Source: Desulfobacteraceae bacterium
GTDB taxonomy: Bacteria; Desulfobacterota; Desulfobacteria; Desulfobacterales; Desulfosarcinaceae
DNA: 64,000 nt
Direction of reading: 5' to 3'
Assembly (NCBI GenBank): GCA_013003715.1
Contig: JABDIN010000033.1
Span: forward strand, 62,001 to 126,000
Below, piece by piece: positions 54,667 through 63,977 of this stretch. Numbering within the stretch: the stretch's first letter is position 1; each line of letters opens with the position of its first letter. The translations under genes and the position numbers were made by a program. The notes beneath the pieces are model-generated. The model was not told the origin of the DNA, searched no databases, and worked only from the letters and a program-made list of their open reading frames with translations.

Positions 54667-54696
54667 GAGTTAGACGACCGATCGGTCGTCTAACTC
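54667..54696. promoter_or_regulatory. Perfect 30-bp palindrome, TetR-type operator
   Basis: The half site GAGTTAGACGACCGA is followed by its exact complement. Long symmetric GACCG/CGGTC-containing sites of this kind are typical of TetR/AcrR repressors. It lies 26 bases upstream of the -35 of the promoter at 54723 and 158 bases before the SNF2 gene. No tetR gene is in the window. Confidence 0.65.
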
Positions 54697-54722
54697 TCTT
54701 GCCCTTAAAAAAATCCCCTTCA

Positions 54723-54751
54723 TTGACCTTTGCACCTGAATTCCGTATATA
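54723..54751 (+). promoter_or_regulatory. Promoter of the SNF2 unit
   Basis: TTGACC at 54723-54728, a 17-base spacer and TATATA at 54746-54751, about 100 bases before the SNF2 start codon. Both hexamers are good matches to vegetative promoters. Confidence 0.55.
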
Positions 54752-54853
54752 TAGTGTTTGGCCGAAAATTGATGGGCAGGATACGGAACCATCTGTCTAT
54801 GAGGGCCTCAAAAATCATATTTACAGCATATCTGTCAATTTATTGGGTACACG

Positions 54854-57628
54854 ATGACATCCGACGATTTTTTTACACATCTGCGGCGAAAAAAGCCGAT
54901 AATTTACCGGCAGGCCGCCGCTGAGAAGCTGTTTTTTCAGCTTGATTTCGATGAGATCGGCGCCTATGTGCGGATGACGAATACCAAGGGGAAAGAGATT
55001 GTGCCGGCTGCGGAGATGTATGCCGGGACCACCCGTGAAATTCTGCGGTTGATTGAATCCATCCAGGAAAAACAGAGTTTCCAGATTGACTGGGAATCCC
55101 CGTCGGACCGTGTGTATTTGAAAGACAGCACCCCGTTGCTGCGGTTACTCGAAGAAAGCGACAATTTCGTGGGGAACCGCATGAAAAAAGTAAGGTTTGC
55201 GGAAAAACCCGGCACCCTTTCCGTTCGTGTAACCAAGGCAAAGGACCGGATCCAGGGAACACCGGTGCTGGTGCATCGGCGCAAACTGCTGAGCAATCCA
55301 CAATTGATCGACGAATCCCATGTCTATTGCCAATCCACCATTTATCGTGTCACCCCCATGGGAAGCCGGAGCGGCTACCTGAAATATTTTGAGACGGCGC
55401 TACCCGCATCCCTTCTTGAAAGATATCTTTCCCTGCTGTTTTCTCATATCGAAGGTGTCCAGGTGGATTATGACGGATATCAAGTGGAAACAGGCAGGCC
55501 CATGAGAACACAGCCCACCTTGATTTTTGAGCAGGTGGACGATGATGATACCCTTCACTTGCGTCTGTCCGGCTCGTTTCCGGGCTTTGATGCGGACTTT
55601 TTCGATGAGTTTGAAATCAACCGTGTGGCCACGGTGAACGACGCGGAAAAAACCATATCGGTTTGCGAAGTGATTCATGAAGATACCGCGGCCTCCTACA
55701 AGGACATCCGGCGGCGACTGATGCAGCATCGACGTGCCCTGAAGACCGATCGGGATTTTTTCGCGGATGATAATTTTTTTATCATTCAACCCGGATTGGC
55801 GGATCGCTTTCTTCGGTATGAACTCCCCGAACTGGTCGGCCGTTATACGTTTTTAGGGGCTGAACGCCTGACGTCATTCAAGGTAAGGCCTGTAAAACCG
55901 AAATTGAATCTCACCCTTTCCCATGGCATTGATTTTCTGGAGGGTGATGCCGCTCTCTCCATAGATGGTGAGAAATTCGCTCTGTTTGACGTACTGAACC
56001 AATATAAAAAAAACGCTTACATTACGTTGAGCGACGGTACTTACGGGTTGGTGAACCAGAGTTACATCAATAAATTAAGCCGTATCTTCAAGCGTAAAAA
56101 AAAAGGTGTGACGGTGTCGTTTTTTGATCTGCCGGCAGTTGAAGAGCTGATTGATGAGAAGATTGCCGGTGAATCCTTTGATCATGCGCGCAAGGTGTTT
56201 CTGGGGTTCAATACCCTGAGCCGGCAACGCACCCGTTACCCGAAACTCAAGGCCAAGCTCAGAACCTACCAGAAACAGGGTTACAAATGGGCGACTTATT
56301 TGAAGGAAAACAAGCTGGGCGGTTGCCTGGCGGATGACATGGGGTTGGGGAAAACCATTCAAGCCATTGCCCTGCTGGCATCCGTGTATCCGGCAGCGAA
56401 ACAACCCTCCCTGGTGGTCATGCCGCGAAGTCTGTTGTTCAACTGGGAAAACGAGATCGACAGGTTTTATCCGGAGTTGACCCATTATACCTACCATGGA
56501 AACAAACGGGATATAAAAGAAGCCACATCAAACCGCGTGATTCTCACCACATATGCCATGGTGAGAAATGATATTGAAACATTCCGGTCCATCAAATTCC
56601 ACTACATTATTCTGGATGAGTCCCAGAACATTAAAAACATGGAGTCCCAGATATCAAAGGCGGTCATGCTTCTGGACGGGGCACATCGGCTGGCACTCAG
56701 CGGTACACCCATAGAGAATAATATCAGTGAATTATATGCCTTATTCCGGTTTTTAAATCCGGCCATGTTCGGATCGGCCCGGGATTTTAACCGGGACTAT
56801 CTGGTGCCGATTCAAAAAGAAGACGACAAGGAGGTGCGGCGGGAGTTGAAAAAAAAGATTTATCCGTTCATTCTTCGCCGTCTGAAACAAGAGGTTTTAA
56901 AGGATCTTCCGGACAAGGTTGAAAAAACCATTTTCGTGGAGATGACACCCGAGCAACAAAATTATTATGAACAGCGCCGGCTGTTTTATCACCATGCCAT
57001 CCGGCAGCAAATTTCAGAGAATGGATTTCAAAAGTCCCGGTTCTTTATCCTTCAAGCCATGGGTGAGTTGAGACAAATTGCCGCCATTCCCGAGATGCGA
57101 AGTGAAAACGGCATCCGCTCCCCAAAACGGCCCATCCTCATGGAGCAGGTCGGCGAAGCCATCGCCAATTCGCATAAAGTGCTGATATTCGCTAATTATC
57201 TGCATGCCCTGGATTGCCTTTCACAGGATTTGAACGAACTGGAGATTGACCATCTGCTCATGACCGGCGCCACGCGGGACCGCAAAACACTGGTGGAACA
57301 ATTCCAGACGGATGAAACATTGAAGGTTTTTTTGATGACATTGAAAACCGGGGGCATCGGATTGAATTTAACGGCAGCCGATCATATTTTCATATTCGAT
57401 CCCTGGTGGAACCGGGCTGCCGAGAATCAAGCCATTGACCGCACCCACCGCATCGGCCAGAAAAACACCGTATTCAGTTACCGTTTGATCACCCGGGGTA
57501 CCATTGAGGAGAAGATACTCGAACTCCAGGAATATAAGAAAGCGCTGTTCGATGAGTTGATCACCAGCGACGGCGCATCCTTGAAATCGCTGGATGAAAC
57601 CGATGTGGAATTTGTATTGGGCGTGTAA
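54854..57628 (+). CDS. SNF2-family DNA-dependent ATPase
   Basis: A 924-residue Swi2/Snf2 ATPase. Residues 1 to about 470 are an N-terminal region with no domain I recognise, apart from mixed alpha/beta segments. The two RecA-like lobes follow: Walker A DDMGLGKT at 494-501, motif II DESQ at 588-591, LSGTPIENNISELYALFRFL, and the second lobe with LKTGGIGLNLTAADH, DPWWNRAAENQAIDRTHRIG and motif VI near 863. Such proteins move along double-stranded DNA and remodel protein-DNA complexes. No nuclease domain is fused. The ribosome binding site is weak. The next gene begins 49 bases later and is probably its partner. Confidence 0.93.
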   Translation: MTSDDFFTHLRRKKPIIYRQAAAEKLFFQLDFDEIGAYVRMTNTKGKEIVPAAEMYAGTTREILRLIESIQEKQSFQIDWESPSDRVYLKDSTPLLRLLEESDNFVGNRMKKVRFAEKPGTLSVRVTKAKDRIQGTPVLVHRRKLLSNPQLIDESHVYCQSTIYRVTPMGSRSGYLKYFETALPASLLERYLSLLFSHIEGVQVDYDGYQVETGRPMRTQPTLIFEQVDDDDTLHLRLSGSFPGFDADFFDEFEINRVATVNDAEKTISVCEVIHEDTAASYKDIRRRLMQHRRALKTDRDFFADDNFFIIQPGLADRFLRYELPELVGRYTFLGAERLTSFKVRPVKPKLNLTLSHGIDFLEGDAALSIDGEKFALFDVLNQYKKNAYITLSDGTYGLVNQSYINKLSRIFKRKKKGVTVSFFDLPAVEELIDEKIAGESFDHARKVFLGFNTLSRQRTRYPKLKAKLRTYQKQGYKWATYLKENKLGGCLADDMGLGKTIQAIALLASVYPAAKQPSLVVMPRSLLFNWENEIDRFYPELTHYTYHGNKRDIKEATSNRVILTTYAMVRNDIETFRSIKFHYIILDESQNIKNMESQISKAVMLLDGAHRLALSGTPIENNISELYALFRFLNPAMFGSARDFNRDYLVPIQKEDDKEVRRELKKKIYPFILRRLKQEVLKDLPDKVEKTIFVEMTPEQQNYYEQRRLFYHHAIRQQISENGFQKSRFFILQAMGELRQIAAIPEMRSENGIRSPKRPILMEQVGEAIANSHKVLIFANYLHALDCLSQDLNELEIDHLLMTGATRDRKTLVEQFQTDETLKVFLMTLKTGGIGLNLTAADHIFIFDPWWNRAAENQAIDRTHRIGQKNTVFSYRLITRGTIEEKILELQEYKKALFDELITSDGASLKSLDETDVEFVLGV

Positions 57629-57677
57629 TTCCCTGCATATCTGCATCATATGCGAATGTTTTTTGGTTTGGTAATAG

Positions 57678-60269
57678 ATGAATCTGAAACAGATACCCAA
57701 TAATTTCGAGACTTTTTACCCCACCATCGACGATCCTGAGGGATGGGTTCATGAGCACTATTTGTGCACCAATTGCGGCAAGAACGCCATCCGGCCGAAA
57801 ATAAAGATACCCAGGGGGCGATTATGCAATGAATGCGTCGGGCGATTTTTTAAGCGCAAAGGTCTTGAGATTGATGCCGCAACCTTGTCTTTGTCCGAGA
57901 TTACCCGTCAACTTTTGGGGACGAACCAGGTCTGCCAGCGGTTGATTCTGCTTTGGGGTTTCAAAGGGATAATGCGGCAATATGCAAAAGGCACCACTGA
58001 ATCGGCACACTCGCTCTTTAAATCGCTCGTACCGAATATGGGATTTGTGACACCGCATCCTTTGGCCCACGCCGTGCGTGAAGCCGCGGTCCGGGCTTGC
58101 GTTGCCGCGGGGGAAGGTGTGCTTCCCCACCTTTTGGCCGTCCGGAAACCGGAACCCTGGCAATTTTTTGCCAATATCATTTTAAGCGCCGGATCCATTG
58201 CCCCGTCCGATGAGAAAGTTCGGCGGTTGATAAAAAAAGGGGCCGCAGACGCCAGCCCCAATGTGCGCAGAATGGTATTGGTGGTTTTATCCGATACTGA
58301 GAATGAATGGGCCAGGCATTTGTTTGAAGCCCTGCTGGTGGACACGAACCCGCTGGTTCGTGAAGCCGCAGCTGAATTAAGCTTCCGGAGATCGCAGGTG
58401 AAAAGGGCGTCCGGGAAAGCAGCACCGGCCCAGAAGAAGAAGGCCCGGCATCCGAAACAATCCCCATTGGAGAAATTACTAGACCGATTCTATGCGGCGG
58501 ACTTTCTTCAATCCATATACGAGGCGTATCTGCATCGATTCAAAGATTGTTTCCCGGACAACCGGAAGGCAACACCGGTGCGCCGGAAGCCCAGGAAATC
58601 GGACCTGGTGTGGCTGCTGGCCCATGTGTATTCGGATAAAGTATTGTTTCTGAAGCTGCTGTCAGACCTGCCGAGGGCAGTGGAAAAGGTGCTGCACCGG
58701 TTGGTGTGGGATGAATTTGAATGCGATGTGGAAGATTTGCAATCGTCATTGGATGCCCAAATCGTCAATACCCGCAAAGAGCCATACTATGATGAAATGT
58801 ACGTGCATTTAAATCCGGATTACTTTATTTTCACGCTCCATTCCACCTTCGACTACCGGCGGGATTGGCGCAAACCCCAAAGATTGAACCTTCGCCTGCC
58901 GGAAGATTTAAGAACGCTGTTTAAAACGTATCTGCCGCCGCCCAGGGAATTCGACTACATACCGCTGGAGCAACCTGAGAGAACCGCTTATTTGTTTGAA
59001 GACCGTGGAGAGACCCAGGAGAGGCTTGCGGTTCTATCCCGTTATGTGCAACAGGGAAATGTAAAATACTCCAAATCCGGTAATAGGATTCTGATCGGTT
59101 CCTTGAAAAAGATGAAGGAGTATTTGCATATCAAGGAATTCTATTCGGAAGAGGATAAGGATCTACGATATCTGAGAACCCTGTTGATTGCGGAATTTAT
59201 CTCCGAAGATGCCCTGAAAACGGATATCCGGTCTCCCGAGGACTTGAAAAGCCTGTTCGCGGGATATTTCGATGGTTCCAATTTCAAGTACTATCATGCA
59301 AAGGATATGCTGGCGCACCTCAAGGGGGGAAGTCATGACGATTGGAATTATGAAAAGCGGGATATGAGGGTTCGTGGGGCCATGTGGCTCATGGTGCAAA
59401 ATCTGATGGTTGACCAATGGATCTCTTTGAAGAACATTTTTAAGTTCGCCCGGTACCGGGGCCTGGATCTGGAGGTCCTGGACAGGGGTACCGCCGAGCA
59501 TTATCTCTATTTCAGAGGCGCTATCCGCGACAGCGGGGATAAACTGATCGAGGACATGCGTATCCACATTGAACCATCCATCTATGATGAGGCCGTTATC
59601 CACCCCTACCTCCGGGGAATGATGTACCTGTTTGCCGCATTCGGTCTGCTGGATATTGCTTACGACCATCCGGAACACAAGAATCTGCAGACCACCGGCA
59701 AGCCCTACCTGAGCGTGTTCGATGGGCTGTCTTTTATCCGTTTGACCCATCTTGGTGCTTACGTGTTCGGTCAGCAGGACAGCTATGCTATCGATTTTAC
59801 GGAAAGCGCGGGTGACCTGGTACTGGACGAGAATCGGTTGATCATCTATCTGACGCAAAAGGACAGGTTAAAGAGCCTGTTGCTTGAAAATATTGGCGAA
59901 CGGGTCACGGATACCTGTTACCGGGTGAATTTCCAGACCTTCCTGAAAGACTGTGACACCATCGGTGAAATCCGGCGAAAGATAACCTTTTTTAAAGAAC
60001 ACATATCCGACCGGCCGCCATCCGTATGGGCGGTTTTTTTAAATGAGATCACCTCAAAGTTGAATCCCATGGAACCGGTGGAGAATTATGCCGTATTCAA
60101 GCTTAATCCAAGTCGGGAGCTGGTATCATTGTTCGCCACGGACAAGGTCCTGAAAAAGTATGTACGAAAGGCAGAAGATTTCAATATCATCGTCGAAAAC
60201 CGGCATATCAGCAAAGTAAAAAAGCGATTGCAGACTTTTGGATATTTTATGGATCCCACCCAGAAATGA
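57678..60269 (+). CDS. Large zinc-binding protein of unknown function, partner of the SNF2 ATPase
   Basis: An 863-residue protein I cannot assign. It opens with a four-Cys zinc motif, C30-x2-C33-x16-C50-x2-C53. Residues about 110-250 look like HEAT/ARM-type helical repeats (AVREAAVRACVAAGEGVLPH, SPNVRRMVLVVLSDTENEW), with a basic linker near 240-265. The middle (about 270-600) is helical and charged. The last 150 residues (ENRLIIYLTQKDRLKSLLLE ... VENRHISKVKKRLQTFGYFM) resemble by eye the XPB-type N-terminal helicase-associated domain, but this is weak. Right after the SNF2 gene, it is a likely DNA- or protein-binding partner. Start by weak signal (GGTAATAG). Confidence 0.85.
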   Translation: MNLKQIPNNFETFYPTIDDPEGWVHEHYLCTNCGKNAIRPKIKIPRGRLCNECVGRFFKRKGLEIDAATLSLSEITRQLLGTNQVCQRLILLWGFKGIMRQYAKGTTESAHSLFKSLVPNMGFVTPHPLAHAVREAAVRACVAAGEGVLPHLLAVRKPEPWQFFANIILSAGSIAPSDEKVRRLIKKGAADASPNVRRMVLVVLSDTENEWARHLFEALLVDTNPLVREAAAELSFRRSQVKRASGKAAPAQKKKARHPKQSPLEKLLDRFYAADFLQSIYEAYLHRFKDCFPDNRKATPVRRKPRKSDLVWLLAHVYSDKVLFLKLLSDLPRAVEKVLHRLVWDEFECDVEDLQSSLDAQIVNTRKEPYYDEMYVHLNPDYFIFTLHSTFDYRRDWRKPQRLNLRLPEDLRTLFKTYLPPPREFDYIPLEQPERTAYLFEDRGETQERLAVLSRYVQQGNVKYSKSGNRILIGSLKKMKEYLHIKEFYSEEDKDLRYLRTLLIAEFISEDALKTDIRSPEDLKSLFAGYFDGSNFKYYHAKDMLAHLKGGSHDDWNYEKRDMRVRGAMWLMVQNLMVDQWISLKNIFKFARYRGLDLEVLDRGTAEHYLYFRGAIRDSGDKLIEDMRIHIEPSIYDEAVIHPYLRGMMYLFAAFGLLDIAYDHPEHKNLQTTGKPYLSVFDGLSFIRLTHLGAYVFGQQDSYAIDFTESAGDLVLDENRLIIYLTQKDRLKSLLLENIGERVTDTCYRVNFQTFLKDCDTIGEIRRKITFFKEHISDRPPSVWAVFLNEITSKLNPMEPVENYAVFKLNPSRELVSLFATDKVLKKYVRKAEDFNIIVENRHISKVKKRLQTFGYFMDPTQK

Positions 60270-60300
60270 GTCGCCGGGTTTGGATCCGTTAAACCGCCAT

Positions 60301-60332
60301 GGGGCGCTTAATCCCCGCGGCTTGCCGCGAGG
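60301..60332. terminator. Hairpins between convergent genes
   Basis: GGGGCGCTTAATCCCC at 60301-60316 and CGCGG-CTTG-CCGCG at 60316-60329 are overlapping alternative hairpins in the 134-base convergent gap. Either may terminate the SNF2 unit or the aspartate kinase gene, but the T runs are poor (CTTTTTG on the plus strand is 12 bases further). Confidence 0.35.
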
Positions 60333-60403
60333 TGCGTCATCGCTTTTTGTCCCCGCATTGAAGATTCTCGAGTCCTTAGTAGAGCGACCCACTTCATTTC
60401 ATC

Positions 60404-61612
60404 TCAGGCATCTATCCATCTGTCATGACACAAGCGCACCGCAACCGTGATTTTCTCTTTGGGGACCAGAAGAGAGATCCTGAAGGATGTAGTCGTGATG
60501 CCGGCGATGCCGATATGATTGTCCCCGAGGAGCGTCATGGTCTCAAGTAGCACTGTATTCGTCCGGTTGAGGCCCTCACCAATCAGAGACAGTGCGGAGA
60601 GATGAATGTCGAAGCGAATATGCTCGCTCAATTGATTGGTGAGGTGATGCTTAATCTTCTCCCATCCGTATACATTCTGTGAGGATACCACAAAAGATAC
60701 ACCGGATTGATCGTTCGCCTCATTTGTGGCCGTGGCATGGAGCTCCTTCACGGGAACTTGCTCCTTCTCCATATAATCCAGTACCCATTGAAAATCAGTG
60801 ACGGCATTGCCACCGGTGATCCGGACCCGGGTGATTTCCTGCTCGCTGACCACACCCCGTACACCCGCCATGGTGCCGGGTGCCATCTTGCGGACAACGG
60901 TTTCACGCTGCCGCTCGAAGGTGCTGCGCGCATAAATGGCAATTTGCTTTTCCTTGGCAAATTGAACCGCATGGGCATTGAGCACTTTTGCGCCGGCCTC
61001 ACTCATTTCCTGCATGGCCGGATAGGATATTTCCGGCAGATGCCGGGCACCCACCACCACCGACGGATCTGCCGAATAAACCCCGTCCACATCCGAGTAA
61101 ATTTCACAGCGTTCAGCATCAAGGGCCGCTGCCAGGGCCACGGCAGTGGTGTCCGATCCGCCGCGCCCCAGGGTGGTAATGTCCCTTTTGTAGCTGACCC
61201 CCTGGAATCCGCCGATGACCACGACTTTCCCCTTGGCCATTTCATCCTGGACCCGGAACGGGCGCACTTCGATGACCTGGGCATCGTTGTGACGGTCGTT
61301 GGTAATGATGCCGCATTGGGAACCCGTGAGGGAGACCGCGTCAATGCCGCATTCGTGAAGCGCCATGCACAGCAGTGACATGGTAATGCGTTCCCCGGTG
61401 CTCAACAGCATATCCATTTCACGCCGCGGCGGACTCGCAGAGAGCTTGCGGGCCATGTCCACGAGATTGTTGGTGGTCTTGCCCATAGCGGATACCACCA
61501 CGGCCACCTGGTCCGCTTCCGCTCTGGCCATGGCGATCATCCGGGCGATCCGCTTTAATTTTTCCGCATCGGCCACACTGGAACCGCCGTATTTCTGGAC
61601 AATACAAGTCAT
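60404..61612 (-). CDS. lysC: Aspartate kinase
   Basis: A 402-residue aspartate kinase, the first enzyme of the aspartate pathway leading to lysine, threonine and methionine. [13 protein letters not shown] at the start, then [36 protein letters not shown] and the ACT domains with [20 protein letters not shown] and [11 protein letters not shown]. The two C-terminal ACT domains indicate feedback control by end-product amino acids, usually lysine and threonine. It feeds the same pathway as metYXW. It converges with the SNF2 unit. The preceding gene is a transporter on the same strand, 51 bases upstream. Confidence 0.95.
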   Translation of the reverse strand: MTCIVQKYGGSSVADAEKLKRIARMIAMARAEADQVAVVVSAMGKTTNNLVDMARKLSASPPRREMDMLLSTGERITMSLLCMALHECGIDAVSLTGSQCGIITNDRHNDAQVIEVRPFRVQDEMAKGKVVVIGGFQGVSYKRDITTLGRGGSDTTAVALAAALDAERCEIYSDVDGVYSADPSVVVGARHLPEISYPAMQEMSEAGAKVLNAHAVQFAKEKQIAIYARSTFERQRETVVRKMAPGTMAGVRGVVSEQEITRVRITGGNAVTDFQWVLDYMEKEQVPVKELHATATNEANDQSGVSFVVSSQNVYGWEKIKHHLTNQLSEHIRFDIHLSALSLIGEGLNRTNTVLLETMTLLGDNHIGIAGITTTSFRISLLVPKEKITVAVRLCHDRWIDA

Positions 61613-61663
61613 GTGTCAGCCTTTCATTTTTTAAAATGACAAATGAAAAAGTTCTGTCGATTG

Positions 61664-62608
61664 TTAATTGCCTGTGTTGCCGGTTCTCGTCAAAATAGAT
61701 AATATACCGTTTTTTAACGTTAGATTTTTATCAGACCGCCCTTTCAGCGCCGTCATGTTGCCGGCCAGTACGAGGACCAAACCGGTTGCGGCGGGGAGTG
61801 TCCACACATAGCCTTCAAAGACGGTGGAGATAGCCAGGGCCACCACCGGCACGACCATGATAGCATACGCGGCTTTGTCAGCGCCAATTCTACCGAGCAG
61901 CGTCAGGTACAAGCCGAATCCTGCGATGGAACCGAATACCGCGAGATAAATCAGTGCACTGATAAACGGCAGTGTCATGGGGATGGAAAAGGATTTGCCG
62001 GTCACCATGGCCAGGATAAGGAGCAAGAGGGCCCCGTAACCCATTCCGAACGCATTGGTCTGGATTACCGGCAATCGGTGGTTCTGGTTACGGGCCGAGA
62101 CAATGTTTCCCACTGATGCCAGAAAGGCGGCGAGAAAACTCAGCGCCAGGGCATAGAAATTTTTATCCGCCAGGGAAAAAGAACTGATCTCCGGCCAAAA
62201 AATAAGGCCGATACCGGAGAGGCCCATGACCGCGCCGACGATGGTGGACAGTCTGACCGGAGACCCCAGCAGTATGAACCCATTGATGACGTTCATGAAG
62301 ATAATGGTGGAATGGGTTACGGCCACCAACCCGCTGGTCAGATAAAGTTCCGAAACATAGACCAGCCAGTAGTTGGTTGAGAACAGGAATAAGCCCTGGA
62401 GGGCCATGAACAGATGATCTTTCCGGGAAAAACGCATGCGCAGCCCTTTTATCCAGCACCAGACAATGAGTGTCGCGGATGCCAGGGCGAACCGGTAGCC
62501 GATGGATATGAGAGGGTCCACGTCGCCAATCTGATATTTGATGGCCAGCCAGGTCGATCCCCAGATCAGCACCGTGGTGATATATATGAAAATGTTTTGG
62601 GTATTCAA
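61664..62608 (-). CDS. EamA/DMT-family transporter
   Basis: A 314-residue membrane protein with ten predicted helices in two EamA repeats (VLIWGSTWLAIKYQIGDVDP near the start, FGSIAGFGLYLTLLGRIGAD in the second half). DMT proteins of this group usually export amino acids or other metabolites, but the substrate cannot be read from sequence. It lies directly upstream of the aspartate kinase on the same strand and could share its transcript. Confidence 0.88.
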   Translation of the reverse strand: MNTQNIFIYITTVLIWGSTWLAIKYQIGDVDPLISIGYRFALASATLIVWCWIKGLRMRFSRKDHLFMALQGLFLFSTNYWLVYVSELYLTSGLVAVTHSTIIFMNVINGFILLGSPVRLSTIVGAVMGLSGIGLIFWPEISSFSLADKNFYALALSFLAAFLASVGNIVSARNQNHRLPVIQTNAFGMGYGALLLLILAMVTGKSFSIPMTLPFISALIYLAVFGSIAGFGLYLTLLGRIGADKAAYAIMVVPVVALAISTVFEGYVWTLPAATGLVLVLAGNMTALKGRSDKNLTLKNGILSILTRTGNTGN

Positions 62609-62808
62609 TCCGGGTATCCTTTTTTTACATCTCTCAGTCGTTCCAAGCCGATTTAATTAAACTACCATATCCACCCCTGGCTGAACAGATACAATAATCA
62701 GGAAAAAACAGCATAACAGACACCCCCGATTTTTTACACGCTTTGTCGTGGTTTTTTTCCCGCAGATGGGTATAATGGGTGAAGCTTATCTGCAATGAGG
62801 ACTATGAA

Positions 62809-63939
62809 ATGCGCAAAATCAAACCTTTTGCCATAGAGCGATACTTCTCCAGGTATGAATTCAGTGCCCGGTATCTTCTTTCGTGCTCGGACTGTGAACC
62901 CTATGCCATGGCCGATATCCTGGAAATGGCGGATCCCGAAATCCGGAAACTCTGGGACAATCTATCCTTGTCGTATACGGAAACAACCGGCCATCCGCTC
63001 CTGCGTGATGCCATTGCCGCGACATATGACGGTATCGGCCCGGAAGACGTACTCGTTATGGCACCTGAGGAAGCCATTTTTTTAGCCATGCATGCCTTGC
63101 TTTCCCCGGGTGATCACGTGGTGTGTACTTTCCCCGGATATCAAAGTCTGTATGAAATCGCACGATCCATCGGCTGTGAGTTGTCCTTCTGGAAAGCCGA
63201 CGAAGCCTGGGGGTGGGAATTCTGCGTTCAGGACCTGGCTGAACTGGTGCGGAAGGATACCCGCCTGGTGATTGCCAATTTTCCGCATAACCCCACGGGT
63301 TTTGTCCCGTCACAAAAACAATATTCGGAGATCATCGATCTGACAAAGGCGGCAAACGCATATCTTTTTTCTGATGAGATGTATCGATGCCTTGAATTCG
63401 AATCGCGGCAAACATTACCGGCAGCCTGCACGCGGTACGAAAATGCGGTGTCTCTTTCGGGCCTTTCCAAAGCTTACGGTCTTCCCGGTTTACGAACGGG
63501 TTGGCTGGCCACGCGAAACCAAGATGTCCGCGATCGGGTGTCACGGCTCAGGGATTATACAACGATATGCGGCAGCGCTCCCGGAGAGATTTTATCAATT
63601 ATCGCGCTGCACAGCAGGGATCGAATTCTCGGGGATCAATTATCACGGGTTCGTAAAAATGCCGGGCTTGTGGCATCCTTTGTCTCAGGTTTCGACCAGT
63701 TCCTCCAACTCAGTCCGGCCATGGGCGGCTCCATTTGCTTCCCACGGGTTCTATCTCATACGGATACAACGCGGTTTTGCAAAGATCTGGTCGAGGAGAC
63801 CGGTATTATGCTGGTGCCGTCCAGTTTGTTCGATTATGGCGACCGGCATGTGCGGATCGGCTTTGGCCGTGAGGATCTGCCACAGGTGCTTGACCGGTTC
63901 GGGGCCTATTTGGCCGACCGTTATCGCGATAACCGTTAA
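62809..63939 (+). CDS. Class I/II aminotransferase-like PLP enzyme
   Basis: A 376-residue PLP fold-type I enzyme. SGLSKAYGLPGLRTGWL carries the PLP lysine, with NFPHNPTGFVPSQ and SDEMYRCLEF as the usual coenzyme contacts. The N-terminus (KIKPFAIERYFSRYEFSARY) differs from the large aspartate aminotransferase group and recalls the small branch around capreomycidine synthase and related cyclising enzymes, but the activity is unknown. The ATG at 62809 has GAGGA upstream; a GTG at 62779 would add 10 residues. A TATAAT lies at 62771 without a good -35. It is divergent from the DMT transporter. Confidence 0.85.
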   Translation: MRKIKPFAIERYFSRYEFSARYLLSCSDCEPYAMADILEMADPEIRKLWDNLSLSYTETTGHPLLRDAIAATYDGIGPEDVLVMAPEEAIFLAMHALLSPGDHVVCTFPGYQSLYEIARSIGCELSFWKADEAWGWEFCVQDLAELVRKDTRLVIANFPHNPTGFVPSQKQYSEIIDLTKAANAYLFSDEMYRCLEFESRQTLPAACTRYENAVSLSGLSKAYGLPGLRTGWLATRNQDVRDRVSRLRDYTTICGSAPGEILSIIALHSRDRILGDQLSRVRKNAGLVASFVSGFDQFLQLSPAMGGSICFPRVLSHTDTTRFCKDLVEETGIMLVPSSLFDYGDRHVRIGFGREDLPQVLDRFGAYLADRYRDNR

Positions 63940-63977
63940 ATTCAAATTATGGATTTTAACTGCTGAGGGTTCAAGTC

